Below, in pieces: positions 41,046-52,400 of a DNA stretch of 64,000 nt (its first letter is position 1; each line of letters opens with the position of its first letter). The notes beneath the pieces were generated by a model. It did not search any database. It saw only the letters and a program-made list of their open reading frames with translations, and was not told the origin of the DNA. The position numbers were made by a program, and so were the translations under genes. The DNA comes from VRUE01 sp963742535 (lineage in GTDB: Bacteria; Actinomycetota; Thermoleophilia; Solirubrobacterales; 70-9), in assembly GCA_963742535.1 (NCBI GenBank), contig CAVUMC010000002.1:1364001-1428000 (forward strand), written 5' to 3'.

Positions 41046-43936
41046 CACTTCTGCCCTCCATGCTTGGCGTGCTTTTTCTTCTTGCCTTGCTTCTTCTTCG
41101 AGCACTGCGCTTCGAGCACCGTCTTCGGCGTAGCCCCCAAGTTGTTGTGTCCGAGGAAGCGAGTCTTGGCATAGCGCTTCTGCGAGCAGACGTTCACGGA
41201 GTTGACGAGCAGCCCGTGTTTGCCGCCGCGCAGCTTCATCACGAACTTGGTGACTGGGGCGTCTGGAACCGTGTCAAAGCGAGCTCTGAGCCCACCACCG
41301 ACGGAGTCGATCTGACCGACCAGATCGATTGCGATTTCCTCCCCGCCGCCACGCAGGGCGGCGACCAGGTCGGGTAGTTCATGTGTGGAAGTGCGCAGAT
41401 AGACGTTTCCTTCCAGCGGTGCGCCAAGCAGCGGCGTGAATGCCCTGGCGTGCCCGTAGACCGAACCGGGAGGGCAAATGCTGCGCGCGTATTGGTTCGG
41501 GGTGCAGATCGTTTCGATGTGGTTTTGGGCGAGGAACTCCGAAGCCGGCAAGGTCACGGTGGCCGCGCCGATATTGGCGTTGCCGGGTCGTGGTCTCACT
41601 TCGGCTCGTAGCGAGGGGTAGTCCCCGCGCTTGGTGCCGCCTCTGAGCTTCAGCGAGAAACGCGGCTTGAAGTTCAGCGAGGGGCAGTTGAAGACTTGGT
41701 AGGCGCTGGTTGCCGTTGCGCTCTGATCATCGGCGGTGTTGCCGAAGACCTGGCCCGAGCCGCTCAGGGTCGAGGCGATCGAGAAGGGATCGCAGCTGGT
41801 CGGGTTGAGGGTGAAGCCGGGGCGGTCGATGTAGACGCGGACGTCTCTGAGGTGGATCGGGATGCCCCTGATGATGTGGGGAATCGGGTCCGATCCGGCG
41901 GAGTCGATCGAGACCTGGGCCGTGCGCGGGTCGACCTTGATCGCCGAGCGCACGATGATCACGCCGAGGTCAAAGGGACCAACCGTCGCCGAGTCGATCG
42001 CGACGATTGAAAAGGGCGAGCCGTGGAAGGGGCCGGCGAGATAAAGACCACCCGGGGCATAGGAGAGGACCTGGCCGACGCCGAAGCCCGAGTAGGTGCG
42101 GCCGATCTGGGACGCCTTGGGGCAGGAGGGGTTGGCCGCCTCTTCGAAGCCTCCCCTGTGCTTGGCCGCCTCGATCGCCGCATTGGAGCAGTGCGGGATC
42201 CCGGCCAGTTTGCCGGTCAGCCCCGGTGGCAGGACGGTGGAGTAAGAGGTGATCTCCTGCTCGACATCGGTGCGCGTGAGGTGCAGGTAGAAGGGGGTGA
42301 CCGAGCCGGCGTTTGAGTTGATCGAGCCGCCTTTGGCCTGCGGGTGGAAGGGGGTCGGCTGGGCCGGGCAGGGTCCCCCTCCCGGCCCGGAGGAGATCGT
42401 GGTGGTGGTGTTGTCGCGATCGGTGAGTGAGGGATCGCGCCAGGGGTGCAGTTCGGTCGTGGTCTTATAGGGGCCACAGGCCTCCGGCGTTGCCAGGGGC
42501 GAGCGCTGGCTTTCGCGGAAGTGGACCTTCAGGTCCGTATACGGGAGCTGGGGGAGATTGTCGAAGGTGGCGACCAAGTTCCCAGAGGCAGGATCGGCAT
42601 CGACCCTTCCCGCGACCTTGACCAGGATGCCTCGTTCGGTTGACTTGGCGACGAGGTAGATCGCGATTAGGCTGTTGAAGGGGTTTTCGTAGGGCTTGGC
42701 GAGGAAGAGCGAGCCCTCGATCGTTTCCGGCAGCAGTGGCGTCTTCACCGTGAAGTCACCGATCTTCGATTCGTTGGGGCAGGCCGAGCCTTCCAGCGAG
42801 GTGAGCGTCTCAGCCGCATATTGGGCGGGAGAACAGACACCGAGGCCCGCCCCCACCGAGGGGTTGATCGTCAGCCCATCGGGCAGGGAGACCACCGCCT
42901 TCTTGGCTGGCGAGGGGGCGACCCTGTTGCGTTCAAGGAAGCCGCCCTGATCGACTGAGAGATCGAAGTCAAAGCCCGAGGGAGAAGCGGCGCGGGGGTT
43001 GATCACGATGCCGGCTGCTTGCGGTTCGAAGGGTGATTTGGCACAGCCGGCGAGGTTGCCGATCTGGGCGGAACGACTGTCGCTGCGGGTGGGGTTGCCC
43101 CAGGAGGTTGCAGTTGCGGTCACCGTAAGCGAGCTCTGGCAAGCAGTCGGCAGCGTCAGGTAGGCGATCGGCGGGTTGGCGGCTGGTGGCCCGACCGAGC
43201 ATTTGGCCCAGCCGAAGGCGGGCTCTTCCTCGTTTAGGCAATTGCCGCGCTGGTGGTTGTGGAGGATCGCCCAGGGGGCTCCCCAGACGTTCAGGGTGAG
43301 ACCACTGATGTTGGTGAGCTGGGGGACGTCGCTCGATTCGAGCGTCAGCCCGTATTCGCCGTCGGCCTGGCGCACGTGGGGGGCGAAGGTGATCGGCTCG
43401 CCGTAGGGGCTGGCACCGAGCTCTGAAGGGGTGCCCGGTGGCGGCACCAGGTTGAAGACCCCGAAGGTCCGCGAGGTGCCTCCGCTGAAGGAGCTGCGCA
43501 CGGTGATCGTGCCGATCTGGGTGCGATCGGGGCAGCTCTCGCCGGAAAGAGAGGTTTCGAAGGAGGAGGTGCGCGGGGTGCGAAAGTCAGCCTGGGCGCA
43601 CTGGGGCACCGCGGCTGGGTTTTCGATCAGGCCGGGCGGCAGCTCCAAGGTCAACGTGCGCAGGTCGCCTTCGGAGAAGGGAACGCCCGGTTCGCCCGGG
43701 GATTCCGCTCCGGGGTTGAGGTTCACGGTCGTGCTCAGCGCCACCGGGTGGGAGCCGCCCTGGGTCGCTGGCGTATCCCCTTCGCCGTTGGCGCTGACCG
43801 AGAGGCCTTCGGGGCCGGGGGCAAAACCGAAGCCGGCAGCCCTGGCCGGCGTTGCCAGCGCGATTTGAGCGCAGAGCGCTGCTGTGAGGGCCAGGCAAAG
43901 AACAAGCATCCGCGATGTGAGTAGGCGAGCGCTCAC
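41045..43936 (-). CDS. Family A large secreted protein (A1), polybasic C-terminus
   Basis: 963 residues, GTG start 43936 overlapping the upstream stop. Signal peptide 1-33 (ending near ARAAG). Regions shared with other A proteins: PPGLIENPAAVPQC, SGESCPDRTQIGTITV, NPSVGAGLGVCSP, KIGDFTVKTPLL, YENPFNSLIAIYLVAKSTE, LPPGLTGKLAGIPHC, FTLNPTSCDPF and LPDLVAALRGG. Many paired cysteines suggest disulfide-bonded beta domains. The tail is KKKQGKKKKHAKHGGQK. No sorting motif, no membrane anchor. Function unknown. Confidence 0.8.
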   Translation of the reverse strand: MSARLLTSRMLVLCLALTAALCAQIALATPARAAGFGFAPGPEGLSVSANGEGDTPATQGGSHPVALSTTVNLNPGAESPGEPGVPFSEGDLRTLTLELPPGLIENPAAVPQCAQADFRTPRTSSFETSLSGESCPDRTQIGTITVRSSFSGGTSRTFGVFNLVPPPGTPSELGASPYGEPITFAPHVRQADGEYGLTLESSDVPQLTNISGLTLNVWGAPWAILHNHQRGNCLNEEEPAFGWAKCSVGPPAANPPIAYLTLPTACQSSLTVTATATSWGNPTRSDSRSAQIGNLAGCAKSPFEPQAAGIVINPRAASPSGFDFDLSVDQGGFLERNRVAPSPAKKAVVSLPDGLTINPSVGAGLGVCSPAQYAAETLTSLEGSACPNESKIGDFTVKTPLLPETIEGSLFLAKPYENPFNSLIAIYLVAKSTERGILVKVAGRVDADPASGNLVATFDNLPQLPYTDLKVHFRESQRSPLATPEACGPYKTTTELHPWRDPSLTDRDNTTTTISSGPGGGPCPAQPTPFHPQAKGGSINSNAGSVTPFYLHLTRTDVEQEITSYSTVLPPGLTGKLAGIPHCSNAAIEAAKHRGGFEEAANPSCPKASQIGRTYSGFGVGQVLSYAPGGLYLAGPFHGSPFSIVAIDSATVGPFDLGVIIVRSAIKVDPRTAQVSIDSAGSDPIPHIIRGIPIHLRDVRVYIDRPGFTLNPTSCDPFSIASTLSGSGQVFGNTADDQSATATSAYQVFNCPSLNFKPRFSLKLRGGTKRGDYPSLRAEVRPRPGNANIGAATVTLPASEFLAQNHIETICTPNQYARSICPPGSVYGHARAFTPLLGAPLEGNVYLRTSTHELPDLVAALRGGGEEIAIDLVGQIDSVGGGLRARFDTVPDAPVTKFVMKLRGGKHGLLVNSVNVCSQKRYAKTRFLGHNNLGATPKTVLEAQCSKKKQGKKKKHAKHGGQK

Positions 43937-46194
43937 CGTGCTGCCCTCCCCCGCTTCTTGTGTGTGTGCTTCTTCTTGTCCTCGTTCTTCTTGTGTTTTG
44001 GCTTGTGGGTTTTGGGAAAGTGGACGGGCGGGTTGGCGGGACCGGGCACCTGGGTTCCAGGGGACGGGTCATCGGGCGCTCCCGGCAACACCTGGCAGGA
44101 GTCCCCGTCGCAGCGGATGCCGCTCGGCGGTGCGGGGTAGCCGCCTCCGCTGCGGGCGACGTAGATGTCGGTGGAGCCTGGGTCCGTGGTCACCAGCGAT
44201 TCGTCGGTGAGGAAGAAAGCGCTCGTGCCGTCAGCCGAGGCGTCGATGAAGGTCGATGGCTGGGAGCTTCGGCCGGCGGAGATCAGCTGCACGCAACCGG
44301 GATCGATCGCGCAAGTGCCTTCGCCGAGGGCCTCCCACTCATAGACGTCGCCGCGGTTGTTGGTGTCCTGAGGAGAGAGCTTGTCATCGGATTCGAAGAA
44401 GACACGCTGACCGTTCTCACTGAGGACCCGAGGCTTGTAGATGACCGTCGTACCGTTGGGCACGGCGCCGGGGACAGAGGCGGCGCCGCCCGCGGTTTCC
44501 CCGGTCGGCTTGCAGGAGACGCAGGTGAGACGCGGGGTTCCGCCGCCCGGCGGTGGGCCGTAGAGGTAGATCTCGGCTTTGCCGTTGTTGGGGTAACCGG
44601 TGAGCGAGGCGGCCGAGGAGAAGAGCAGGTGGGTGCCGTCGGCGCTGAGCCTGGCGCTGCCGGTGGTCGCGCTGGGCGAGTAGTTGGCGGCGCTGATCGG
44701 CCCGGGGCTGACTTCGCTCGTCGTCCCCTCGTTCCAGAGGAAGAGGCCTGAAGCTGTGGCGAAGTAGACGTGGGAACCATCGGCGGAGGCGCCGAGGACG
44801 CCACTGACCCCGCTCCCGGGAGTGAGGTCCGTGCTCGTCTGCGCCTGGGCCGAGTAGCGATAGAGATGGGAGCCGGCGGTGAAGTAGGCGAAGGCGCCAT
44901 CGCTGGACGCGACCTGAAAGGAGGCTCCCCCACCCATCGTTTCGGGCAGGAGCTTGGTGATGCTCCCGTCGCGCAGGTAAAGCGCCCCGCCGTGGGTGAA
45001 GTAGACGCGCGAGCCATCGGCGGAGATCGCGCCGCTTTGGGCGGCCAGCTCCGCCCCGGGCGTGGTGCTCGTCTCCCCCGGTAGGAAGTTCAGCGCTTTC
45101 AGGCCGGAACCGGATGACTCATAGAGGTTCTGCGGCGCGGTGGCGCAATCGGCGGAGTGTTCGGCTTCGGCCGCATCGGCAGCAAGCGCGGCGCAGCTGG
45201 AGAGAACTACGTGGGCGAGGTCCGGGGTGGCACCGGCGAGTGTCAGTTCGAATTCCGAGGCATTGCGATCGGTGTTGAGCAGCGCCGCGGAACTGAGCAA
45301 CGAGGAAAAGCCCGAGCCGCTTTGCAGGTAGTAGTTGCGAAAGCCAGCCGGCGCGCCGGTGCCGGGCAGGGGCGGGTTGGCGACCGGGCAACTGCCACCC
45401 GCATTGCCCCGGCAGCGTTCACCGTTGGATAGCAGGGCGCGGGAGAGGTCAAAGGAGAAGAGCCGGAAGGGCGCTCCATCAGGATCGTCGCCGTAGCTGC
45501 CCGAGAGCAACGACGGGGAGATGTTCTGCGTTGCCCAGCCCGAGCTGGACCGGGTCGTGAGGTACTGGCTCAGTGGAGGCCCACCCACCCCACCAGCAAA
45601 AGAAAAGGGCGAGCTGAAGGTGACCAGTTCGCCGGAGGAGGAAACCTGGAAGTCACCGCCACCGAAGAGTGTCGCGGGGGGTGGAATCGAGCCGCCGCCT
45701 TTGTCGACCGGGGAGACCAGCTCCCAGGCGCGGTTGTCGAGCAGGGCGAAGGCGTTGGTGCCAGCCTGAGTAGCGAAGCTGGCGACCACGCTCTCCGCTT
45801 CCCCAGCCGAGTTTTTCACCACCAGGCGGTAACGGTAGGTAGTGGCGCCAGAGAGTTTGGAGAGCTGCTGGACAAGAGGTTCTGTCGAGGTGCCCGTTCC
45901 CGCTGGCCCGGCGCCGTTCGCCGGCGCTAGGCCAGCACCTTTGAAGCCGTCACTCGATGGTTCGGCAACGAGGTTTGACTGGTAGGACGCTTCGGTCAGG
46001 TATTCGAAGCGATAGGTGGTCGGTAGCCCGTTGGGGTTGGCCTGACCGCGCAGCACCGCCGAGCTCGCGGTGACCGCTTCCACGGTGATGCCGGCGACCT
46101 GCGGCGGGCCTGAGGCGTTGGCCGCCCCAGGAGTAGTGCCCAGGGCGGCCGCCGCCAGAAGCGCGGCCAACGCGGTTGAGGTGGCCTTCCTCAC
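43933..46194 (-). CDS. Family B large secreted protein (B2), FnIII plus propeller-like
   Basis: 753 residues, GTG start 46194 (GTGA overlap). Signal peptide 1-27. A fibronectin-III-like domain follows (about 30-145; VTASSAVLRGQANPNGLPTT and TTYRYRLVVKNSAGE). The hallmark ELVSPVDKGGG comes next at about 160. It is followed by repeated GADGSRVYF-type blades (ISADGSRVYFTHGGALYLR, ASADGSHVYFATASGLFLW, LSADGTHLLFSSAASLTG) as in WD40-like propellers. The tail is HKPKHKKNEDKKKHTHKKRG. No enzyme motif. Confidence 0.78.
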   Translation of the reverse strand: MRKATSTALAALLAAAALGTTPGAANASGPPQVAGITVEAVTASSAVLRGQANPNGLPTTYRFEYLTEASYQSNLVAEPSSDGFKGAGLAPANGAGPAGTGTSTEPLVQQLSKLSGATTYRYRLVVKNSAGEAESVVASFATQAGTNAFALLDNRAWELVSPVDKGGGSIPPPATLFGGGDFQVSSSGELVTFSSPFSFAGGVGGPPLSQYLTTRSSSGWATQNISPSLLSGSYGDDPDGAPFRLFSFDLSRALLSNGERCRGNAGGSCPVANPPLPGTGAPAGFRNYYLQSGSGFSSLLSSAALLNTDRNASEFELTLAGATPDLAHVVLSSCAALAADAAEAEHSADCATAPQNLYESSGSGLKALNFLPGETSTTPGAELAAQSGAISADGSRVYFTHGGALYLRDGSITKLLPETMGGGASFQVASSDGAFAYFTAGSHLYRYSAQAQTSTDLTPGSGVSGVLGASADGSHVYFATASGLFLWNEGTTSEVSPGPISAANYSPSATTGSARLSADGTHLLFSSAASLTGYPNNGKAEIYLYGPPPGGGTPRLTCVSCKPTGETAGGAASVPGAVPNGTTVIYKPRVLSENGQRVFFESDDKLSPQDTNNRGDVYEWEALGEGTCAIDPGCVQLISAGRSSQPSTFIDASADGTSAFFLTDESLVTTDPGSTDIYVARSGGGYPAPPSGIRCDGDSCQVLPGAPDDPSPGTQVPGPANPPVHFPKTHKPKHKKNEDKKKHTHKKRGRAAR

Positions 46195-49100
46195 CGCTGC
46201 GGCTTCTTGGAACCTTTGCCTGCCTTCTTCTTCTTGGGACCGCAGCCCTTGACTTGGATCGTCGGGCGCAGCTTTACGACCTTGCCGTTTTGCGCGGTGA
46301 AGGTCGCTTGTGCGCGCTGGGCTGTGCGGCAGATGTTTTCGGAGTTTTGCAACAGGCCCTTCTTGTCTCCCTGCATTTCCAAGACGAACTTGGAGACGGG
46401 AGCGTCGGGAACCGCTTCGAAGGTGTTGCGGATGCCCTTCTGCTTGTTGGTGTCGACCTTGCCGTGGGCGAGCACCCTGATCTGGCCACTCAGGTCGGCG
46501 ACGACGTCGGGGAGTTCGTGACCGAAGCCGACGCCGAGGTAGACCGGTCCCGCCAGTGGCGCCTCAAGCAGCGGCGTCCAGGCCTTGGCCTTGCCGTAGA
46601 TCGACTTCTTCGGGCAGGTCTGGCTCGAGAGCTGCGCCTGGGTGCAGACGGTGCCGATGTGGCTCTGGTCGAGGAACTCCGAATGCGGCAGGCTGACCTG
46701 GACTTTGGCGATGTTGGCGAAGTTGCCCTTCTGGGGCATCGTCAGCACCGCTTTAAGCGCTGGGTGGCCGGAGCGCTTGGTCGCGCCTTTGAGCGAGAGC
46801 GAGAACTTCGGCTTGAAGCCGAGCTTTTGGCAGCCGCCGACCTGGAAGCGGTTGTCGAGGTTGGCGCTCTGACCCGTCGGCGAGGTGGTCTTGGCGGTGA
46901 TCGCCATCACTTCGCAGGAGGTCGGGTTGAGCGTGAAGCTCGGCCGGTCCAACCTCAGGGAGATCGAGCGGACATCGAGCGGGATGCCGTCGATGATCCT
47001 CGGCAGCGGATCGGAGACCGCCTTGATCTGGGCCGAGTAGGTACCGACCTCAAGCGCCACCCTGGTGACCACGTTGCCGAGGTCAAAGGGACCGGCGACT
47101 GCGGGGACGATCACAACCATGCTCAACTGAGCGCCTTTGTAAGGGCCGGCTAGGTAGGCGTGGCCTTCGGTGTAGAGGGGATTGGGGCCTGCGCCGGCGC
47201 CGACGTTGACGCTGCCCACCTCTGATGAGGAGGGGCAGCTCGGGTCGGCTTGCTCAACCGCGCCTTGATTCGGGGCTTCCCGCGAGCGGGCCTTGGCGAT
47301 GTCGGCCTCCGGGCAGTAGGGGATACCGGCGAGCTTGCCGGTGAGCCCTGGCGGCAGAGCGGTCTCGACGCCGGTGAACTGCTGGGTGCCATCGGCGCGG
47401 GAGAGTTTCAGCACGAAGGGGCTGAAGGCTCCGGCGGCCGGGGCAACCGTGCCCGCCGAGAAGCTCGAGGCGTTGGGTGCGTCTGCTTCAGAGGAAGGAC
47501 AGGCGCCTGAGCCTGAGGCGGCGGTGCTGGTCACGAAGGAGTCGGTGGGGTGCTGGTCTTCTCCTTCTGGGGTTGACCAGGGGGTGAGAGTTGAGGTCGT
47601 GGTCTTGGTGCCGCAAGAGATCGGCGTCTTAAGCGAAGCGTTGGCGCCCTTGAAGAAGTGCAGGGCGATGTCTTTGACCGGCAACTCCGGGCTTTCGGTG
47701 AAGCGCGTGGTCAGCTGACCCGTGACCGGATCAGGCGTGACCTTGCCCGCCAGCTTGGCGACGATCCCCGACTCTTCGTCTTCGAGCGCGAGGTAGATCG
47801 AGGTCAGCGATCCGAAGGGGTTGTCGTAGGGCTTGGCGAGGTAGATCGCGCCAGACACCGGGTGATCGAGCAACGGAGTGCTCGCTTCAACCGTTCCCAG
47901 CTTCGATGCATTGGGACAGCTCTGGGGCGAGGTGTCGAACTGGATCTTCGAGCCTTCTGGCGCATAGCCCATCTGGGACTCCGTGCAGGCATCGAGGCCG
48001 GCGGCGGCCGACGCGTTGAAGGTCATCCCTTCGGGCAGGGTGACCGTGGTGTCCTTGAGCGGCGCGGTGGAGCGGCCTTCCAGCGATTCGTCCTGGGGCT
48101 GGTGGATGCTGAAGTCCAGGCCGCTGGGACTGTCAGCCAGGTTGGTCGTCGCCTTCGATTCGATCGTCGGTTTGAAGTCGAGCGCGTTGCAGCCGTTGAT
48201 TTCCAGCGGTTCGAAGTTGCGATCGGTGAATGGCACCGTCTTCGTGTCGGTGCTGCCCAGCCAGGAGGTGACGGTACCGCTATAGGTCTCTTCTTCAGTG
48301 CAGGAGGCCGGCATCGTCAGAAACGGGGCCGGGGCCGGTTCGACCGAGCAGACTTCTTTGTATTCGCCCGATTCTTCTTCGAATACCTGCCCTTCACAAC
48401 CCTGACCATTGCGAGCGTGATCGTGCCGGGGGTCTGATGGGCTTCCCCAGAGAACCACCGTTACCTGGGAAGTGAGGAATCTCGACAGCAGCTCGCTGCT
48501 TTTTGCCGTCAGGTGAAATCCGCTCGACACCCCACCGCGGATGTGGATGATCGTGTTTTCGAATTCGAACCCGAACTGTGCCGCCACACCCGGAGGAGGC
48601 GGCATGTTGAAAAGTGAAGCGCCGACTTGACCGAGCCCAGGAAGTCCAATGGTCACGACCCCAACCATCGCCTCCGGTGGGCAGTACCTGCTGGGGAACC
48701 TGACCGACGCCGTCATTTCCTGCTCAGTGCAGCGCTTGCTGCTTCCCAGGGGATTGACCGTCAGGCCCTTGGGAAGTTCGGTGCTGACACTGCGCAGCGA
48801 CTCGACGGGGAAGGTGCTCCCCCCGGCGTCGGGTTCAACGCTGGGCACTTCGATGTTGAAGCTCGCGATGAACGGGTGCGATCCCGCTACTGGAGCGTTG
48901 CCGAACTCATCGGAGACGCTGGCGAAGAGACCGCCAGGAGAAACGAATTCGAAGGGCGGACGCTCAGCCGTCACCGGCGTTTCGACGCGACTCGCGGCCG
49001 GCGCCGCCCCCCCGCCTTCGACGACTATTTCGTTTTCGATCGTCGGCGGCGCCGTGCTGGACACGTCTAGATAGATCACGAGTTCGACCGCATCCCCTGG

Positions 49101-49457
49101 TTCGAGTGACACCCCCGTGCAGGTGACGGTCTGACCGGAAGCCTCACATTCGAAGCCTCCCCCGGGCCCGAAGAATTTCGGTGGTCGTTCTGGGTTCGGC
49201 GACACACCCGCCGGCAGGGTGTCGGTCAAGGTGAAGTTGCCCGCGGCAGCCCCACCGACGTTCCGAATCACCGCGGTGTAGCGCGGCCACCCGCTGGTGC
49301 CCGGAACGAGATGCGTCGGCAGGGTCCACTGGGTGATCTGCCACGCGGGCGTCCCGGCAGCTGACGCCGTTGGCGCTCCAAGCCCTGCGTTTCCGAGCAG
49401 AGCCAACAGGACGACTGGCAACAGCCGTAGAGAAATCTTCAATCCCCGCGACCTCAT
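46191..49457 (-). CDS. Family A large secreted protein (A2) with DUF11-like domain
   Basis: 1088 residues from ATG 49457. Signal peptide 1-34. An N-terminal DUF11-like repeat domain (about 36-165: YTAVIRNVGGAAAGNFTLTD, LEPGDAVELVIYLDV) is absent from A1. The family A body then follows: SCPNASKLGTVEASTPLL, PYDNPFGSLTSIYLA, LPPGLTGKLAGIPYC, SFTLNPTSCEVM and GTVCTQAQLSSQTCPKKSIY. The tail KKKKAGKGSKKPQR ends the protein. It overlaps neighbours at both ends (ATGA upstream, GTGA downstream). Confidence 0.8.
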   Translation of the reverse strand: MRSRGLKISLRLLPVVLLALLGNAGLGAPTASAAGTPAWQITQWTLPTHLVPGTSGWPRYTAVIRNVGGAAAGNFTLTDTLPAGVSPNPERPPKFFGPGGGFECEASGQTVTCTGVSLEPGDAVELVIYLDVSSTAPPTIENEIVVEGGGAAPAASRVETPVTAERPPFEFVSPGGLFASVSDEFGNAPVAGSHPFIASFNIEVPSVEPDAGGSTFPVESLRSVSTELPKGLTVNPLGSSKRCTEQEMTASVRFPSRYCPPEAMVGVVTIGLPGLGQVGASLFNMPPPPGVAAQFGFEFENTIIHIRGGVSSGFHLTAKSSELLSRFLTSQVTVVLWGSPSDPRHDHARNGQGCEGQVFEEESGEYKEVCSVEPAPAPFLTMPASCTEEETYSGTVTSWLGSTDTKTVPFTDRNFEPLEINGCNALDFKPTIESKATTNLADSPSGLDFSIHQPQDESLEGRSTAPLKDTTVTLPEGMTFNASAAAGLDACTESQMGYAPEGSKIQFDTSPQSCPNASKLGTVEASTPLLDHPVSGAIYLAKPYDNPFGSLTSIYLALEDEESGIVAKLAGKVTPDPVTGQLTTRFTESPELPVKDIALHFFKGANASLKTPISCGTKTTTSTLTPWSTPEGEDQHPTDSFVTSTAASGSGACPSSEADAPNASSFSAGTVAPAAGAFSPFVLKLSRADGTQQFTGVETALPPGLTGKLAGIPYCPEADIAKARSREAPNQGAVEQADPSCPSSSEVGSVNVGAGAGPNPLYTEGHAYLAGPYKGAQLSMVVIVPAVAGPFDLGNVVTRVALEVGTYSAQIKAVSDPLPRIIDGIPLDVRSISLRLDRPSFTLNPTSCEVMAITAKTTSPTGQSANLDNRFQVGGCQKLGFKPKFSLSLKGATKRSGHPALKAVLTMPQKGNFANIAKVQVSLPHSEFLDQSHIGTVCTQAQLSSQTCPKKSIYGKAKAWTPLLEAPLAGPVYLGVGFGHELPDVVADLSGQIRVLAHGKVDTNKQKGIRNTFEAVPDAPVSKFVLEMQGDKKGLLQNSENICRTAQRAQATFTAQNGKVVKLRPTIQVKGCGPKKKKAGKGSKKPQR

Positions 49458-52400
49458 TTAGAACCTCCAGCCTTCCTCGTCGTTGCATTGGGGCGCTTCG
49501 CGTTCTTCTTGCGATGTTTCTTCTTGTGCTTCTTGGCGCAGCTGTTATGCGCTTTCTTCTTGCACTTCTTCGCCTTTGAATTTCCGCTCTTGAGATTGCC
49601 CGGACCTTGGAAAGAGGAGCTGCCCGGGGAGGACGCATCGGGCGCCCGGGATGAAGAGCCGTGACACGCTTCGCCCGACGAACACGGAGTGGATGCGGTG
49701 ACGTGCTGCGAGGCGAGCCCGCCGCCGGTCCGCACGTTGTAGGCGTCATACAGTGCGTCTTTGTCAGCCGGCACCAGTTGCGAGGTCGTGCCGATGAAAG
49801 CGCTCGTGCCGTCGGTGGAAGCGTCGATGAAGTACGACGCGTCCCTGCTCTTGCCAGTCGAAAGCAAGTAGAGGCAGCCGCCATTAACTTCGGCCTCGTG
49901 GCAAGAGCCACCCGGGGCATCCACTGCCTCCCACTCGTAGACGTCCAGGCAGTCGGGACTGGTGTGCGCATTTTCGTTTCGGTATGTACAGCCCGCTTCG
50001 GCGTTGGTGTCACCCGCCACCAGTGGGTCCGGCGACTGAAAGAAGATCCGGCTGCCGTCTGGGGTGACATTGCGAGTCAACCTGCTCTCGGTGTAGAACC
50101 TCGGAACCAGGTGTGCGTTTAGTACTTCGGTTGAGAGCTGCGCTTCGCCAAGCGGCGCTTCGCCGGTCGGGTTGCAGGAAATGCAGGTCAGGGATTCGGA
50201 ATTCGCCGAATAGAGATACACCTCTGAGACCCTTCCGCAGCCTGCGAACCGACCGCTCCAACAGGCCTGGTTTTCGTATCCGGTCAGTGAGCGTCCCGAC
50301 GAAAAGACCAGCGTCTGTCCGTCGGGCGTGACCCGCGAAGTCCTGGCCCAGGTGTTTTCGCTGATGACTCCGGTATTCGATCGAGGCGACCAGTTCCTGG
50401 CGTCTCGTCCTTCGGACACTTCGTTATTCGCGAGACGAGCGACGAAGGTCAGTTCGAAGCTTCCGTCCTGTTCTTCGGAGAAGCGGTAGATGTTGTTCTG
50501 GCCTGATGTTCCACCCGGAGCGAGCACTCCTTTTGCCACGAAGTAGCCCGACGAGCCGTCAGCGGCTGCACCGAGCAAACCCTTTACCCGGGCGCCGTTG
50601 GCGTCGCCGGCATTGGACGTCACGTCGACGAGCGTGCCCGTTTCGACGTCATAGCGATACAGGTCCTTGCCTTCACTGAGTTCCGCGGATGTCGCGTCCG
50701 CCGTCAGCTTCTCGGAGGAGAGAAAGAAGGCGCGTGAGCCGTCGGGCGTTGCTTCCTGGAACGCAGCAGGGAGCGGTCCTTCGGGGTCACTGACACCTGC
50801 TTCCGGCCCCGAAACGTGGATCGTGGTGGGACTCGATCCGGTGAGGCCTCGACGCAGGTAGAGCTGGCCGGTTTCGCCAGCGGTGAAATAGGCCTGGTTC
50901 CCATTTGCCGTAATGGCGTGGAGCGATTCCACGTAGTAGCCGGCGAAAGCACCGCCTGAGCTGGTTTCGTCGCCTTCATACCAGGAGTAGGCGCCACCGA
51001 AGGCCCCAGCTGGCGGCGCTTCTTCCGAGCCACCGGGCAAGACGCTGACCAACGATATGTCGCCGGACGCGCGGTCCCACATGTAGAGGTTGTCGTGTTC
51101 TCCGGCAGCGGCGTTTGAAGTCAGTTGCTGCCAGCTCTCGAAGAAAACTCGGGAGCCGTCGGCGCTGATGCCGTCATAGGCGTACGGAAAAGCTCGACTG
51201 CCCTCCGGGCCGATTTCAAGCGGGACGATTTGAGTCAGCGAGCCGTCGGCCGCATCGATCATGTACAGGCCGTTTTGGCTGACTTCGTCCGCAAGGCTTT
51301 TGGTTTCTACGAGCGAGTAACGAAGGTCCTGCGAGGAGCCCAGGGATCCTGCTTGAGTGCCGAGCTGCTCCGGGGGAAGTAGTCGCTGCGTCGACCACAA
51401 GTCCCCAACCCTCGACGAGACCAGCGTGGTGAATTCCTGGTGTGCCCCACCCTGAGACGGTATCCCCGATCCGCCCTGGCTGTAGAAGCTGACCCTGGAG
51501 CCATCGGATGCGGCCGCGAGAATGTCGGTGAAGCCTTCGACATTTAGCCCATCCTTGTCCACCGGACTGGCCTGTTCGTAGGCGCGGCAGTCTGGGAGGG
51601 CCGCGCCGGCGAATTCGCGGAAAGCTTGGTTTGAGCACCCGGATTCCGGGCTTCCCGAGGGCCGTTTGGTTGCGAAGGTGCGATCGGGCCCTGGGCCTTC
51701 ACCAAAGGAGTCGGTGATCACGAGCCGCCAGTGATAGGTGGCGGCAGGCGCCAAGCCGGCGATCGTTTGGGAGACCGGCAGGTATTCAGCACCATCGCCT
51801 ATGTCTTCCTCAGGAGTGGTGCTTCCGTAGGAGGTCGTCGGGCCGTATTCGAAGAAGTAGCTGGTCGCAACCCCCCGCGGGTTGATTTCCGCTGTCAGGG
51901 TGGCCTGATCGGTACCGACATTGCGGACCTTTTCGGAGCTTGGCGCTGCCCCGGCCGGTTCAAATTCGCGGGCCGCACCCACGAGTTTTCCTCCAGGCTG
52001 CACGATGCTCAGCCGGAAGTGGTAATGGGCCCCTCGCTGCAAGCCGCCAATGACAGCGCTCACCGGATGCACCGCTTCGTCTGCGGGAGTTTCTCCCACG
52101 CAGGGCGCGGTCAGGCTGTAGTCGTTTTCGTTTTCGAATGCATACGGTCCGTATTCGAAGACGCATTCGCTTACAGCTTCGTTTTCCGGCACCACCACGC
52201 CGTTCAACATCGCCCCCGTCGCTGTGATTTCAGTCGCCGGTTCCGTGACGACGCCGGAGAGGGTCGAGAATCCGATCAGGCCGCTCTTGCCCTGGCCGTT
52301 ACCGTTGGTGGCAATAAGACGGAACCTGTAGAAGTGGCCGGGAACGAGCCCCGTCAAGGCGGCGCTGACCTGGTGGTCGTTGCCGTCGTTGGGCACCGAG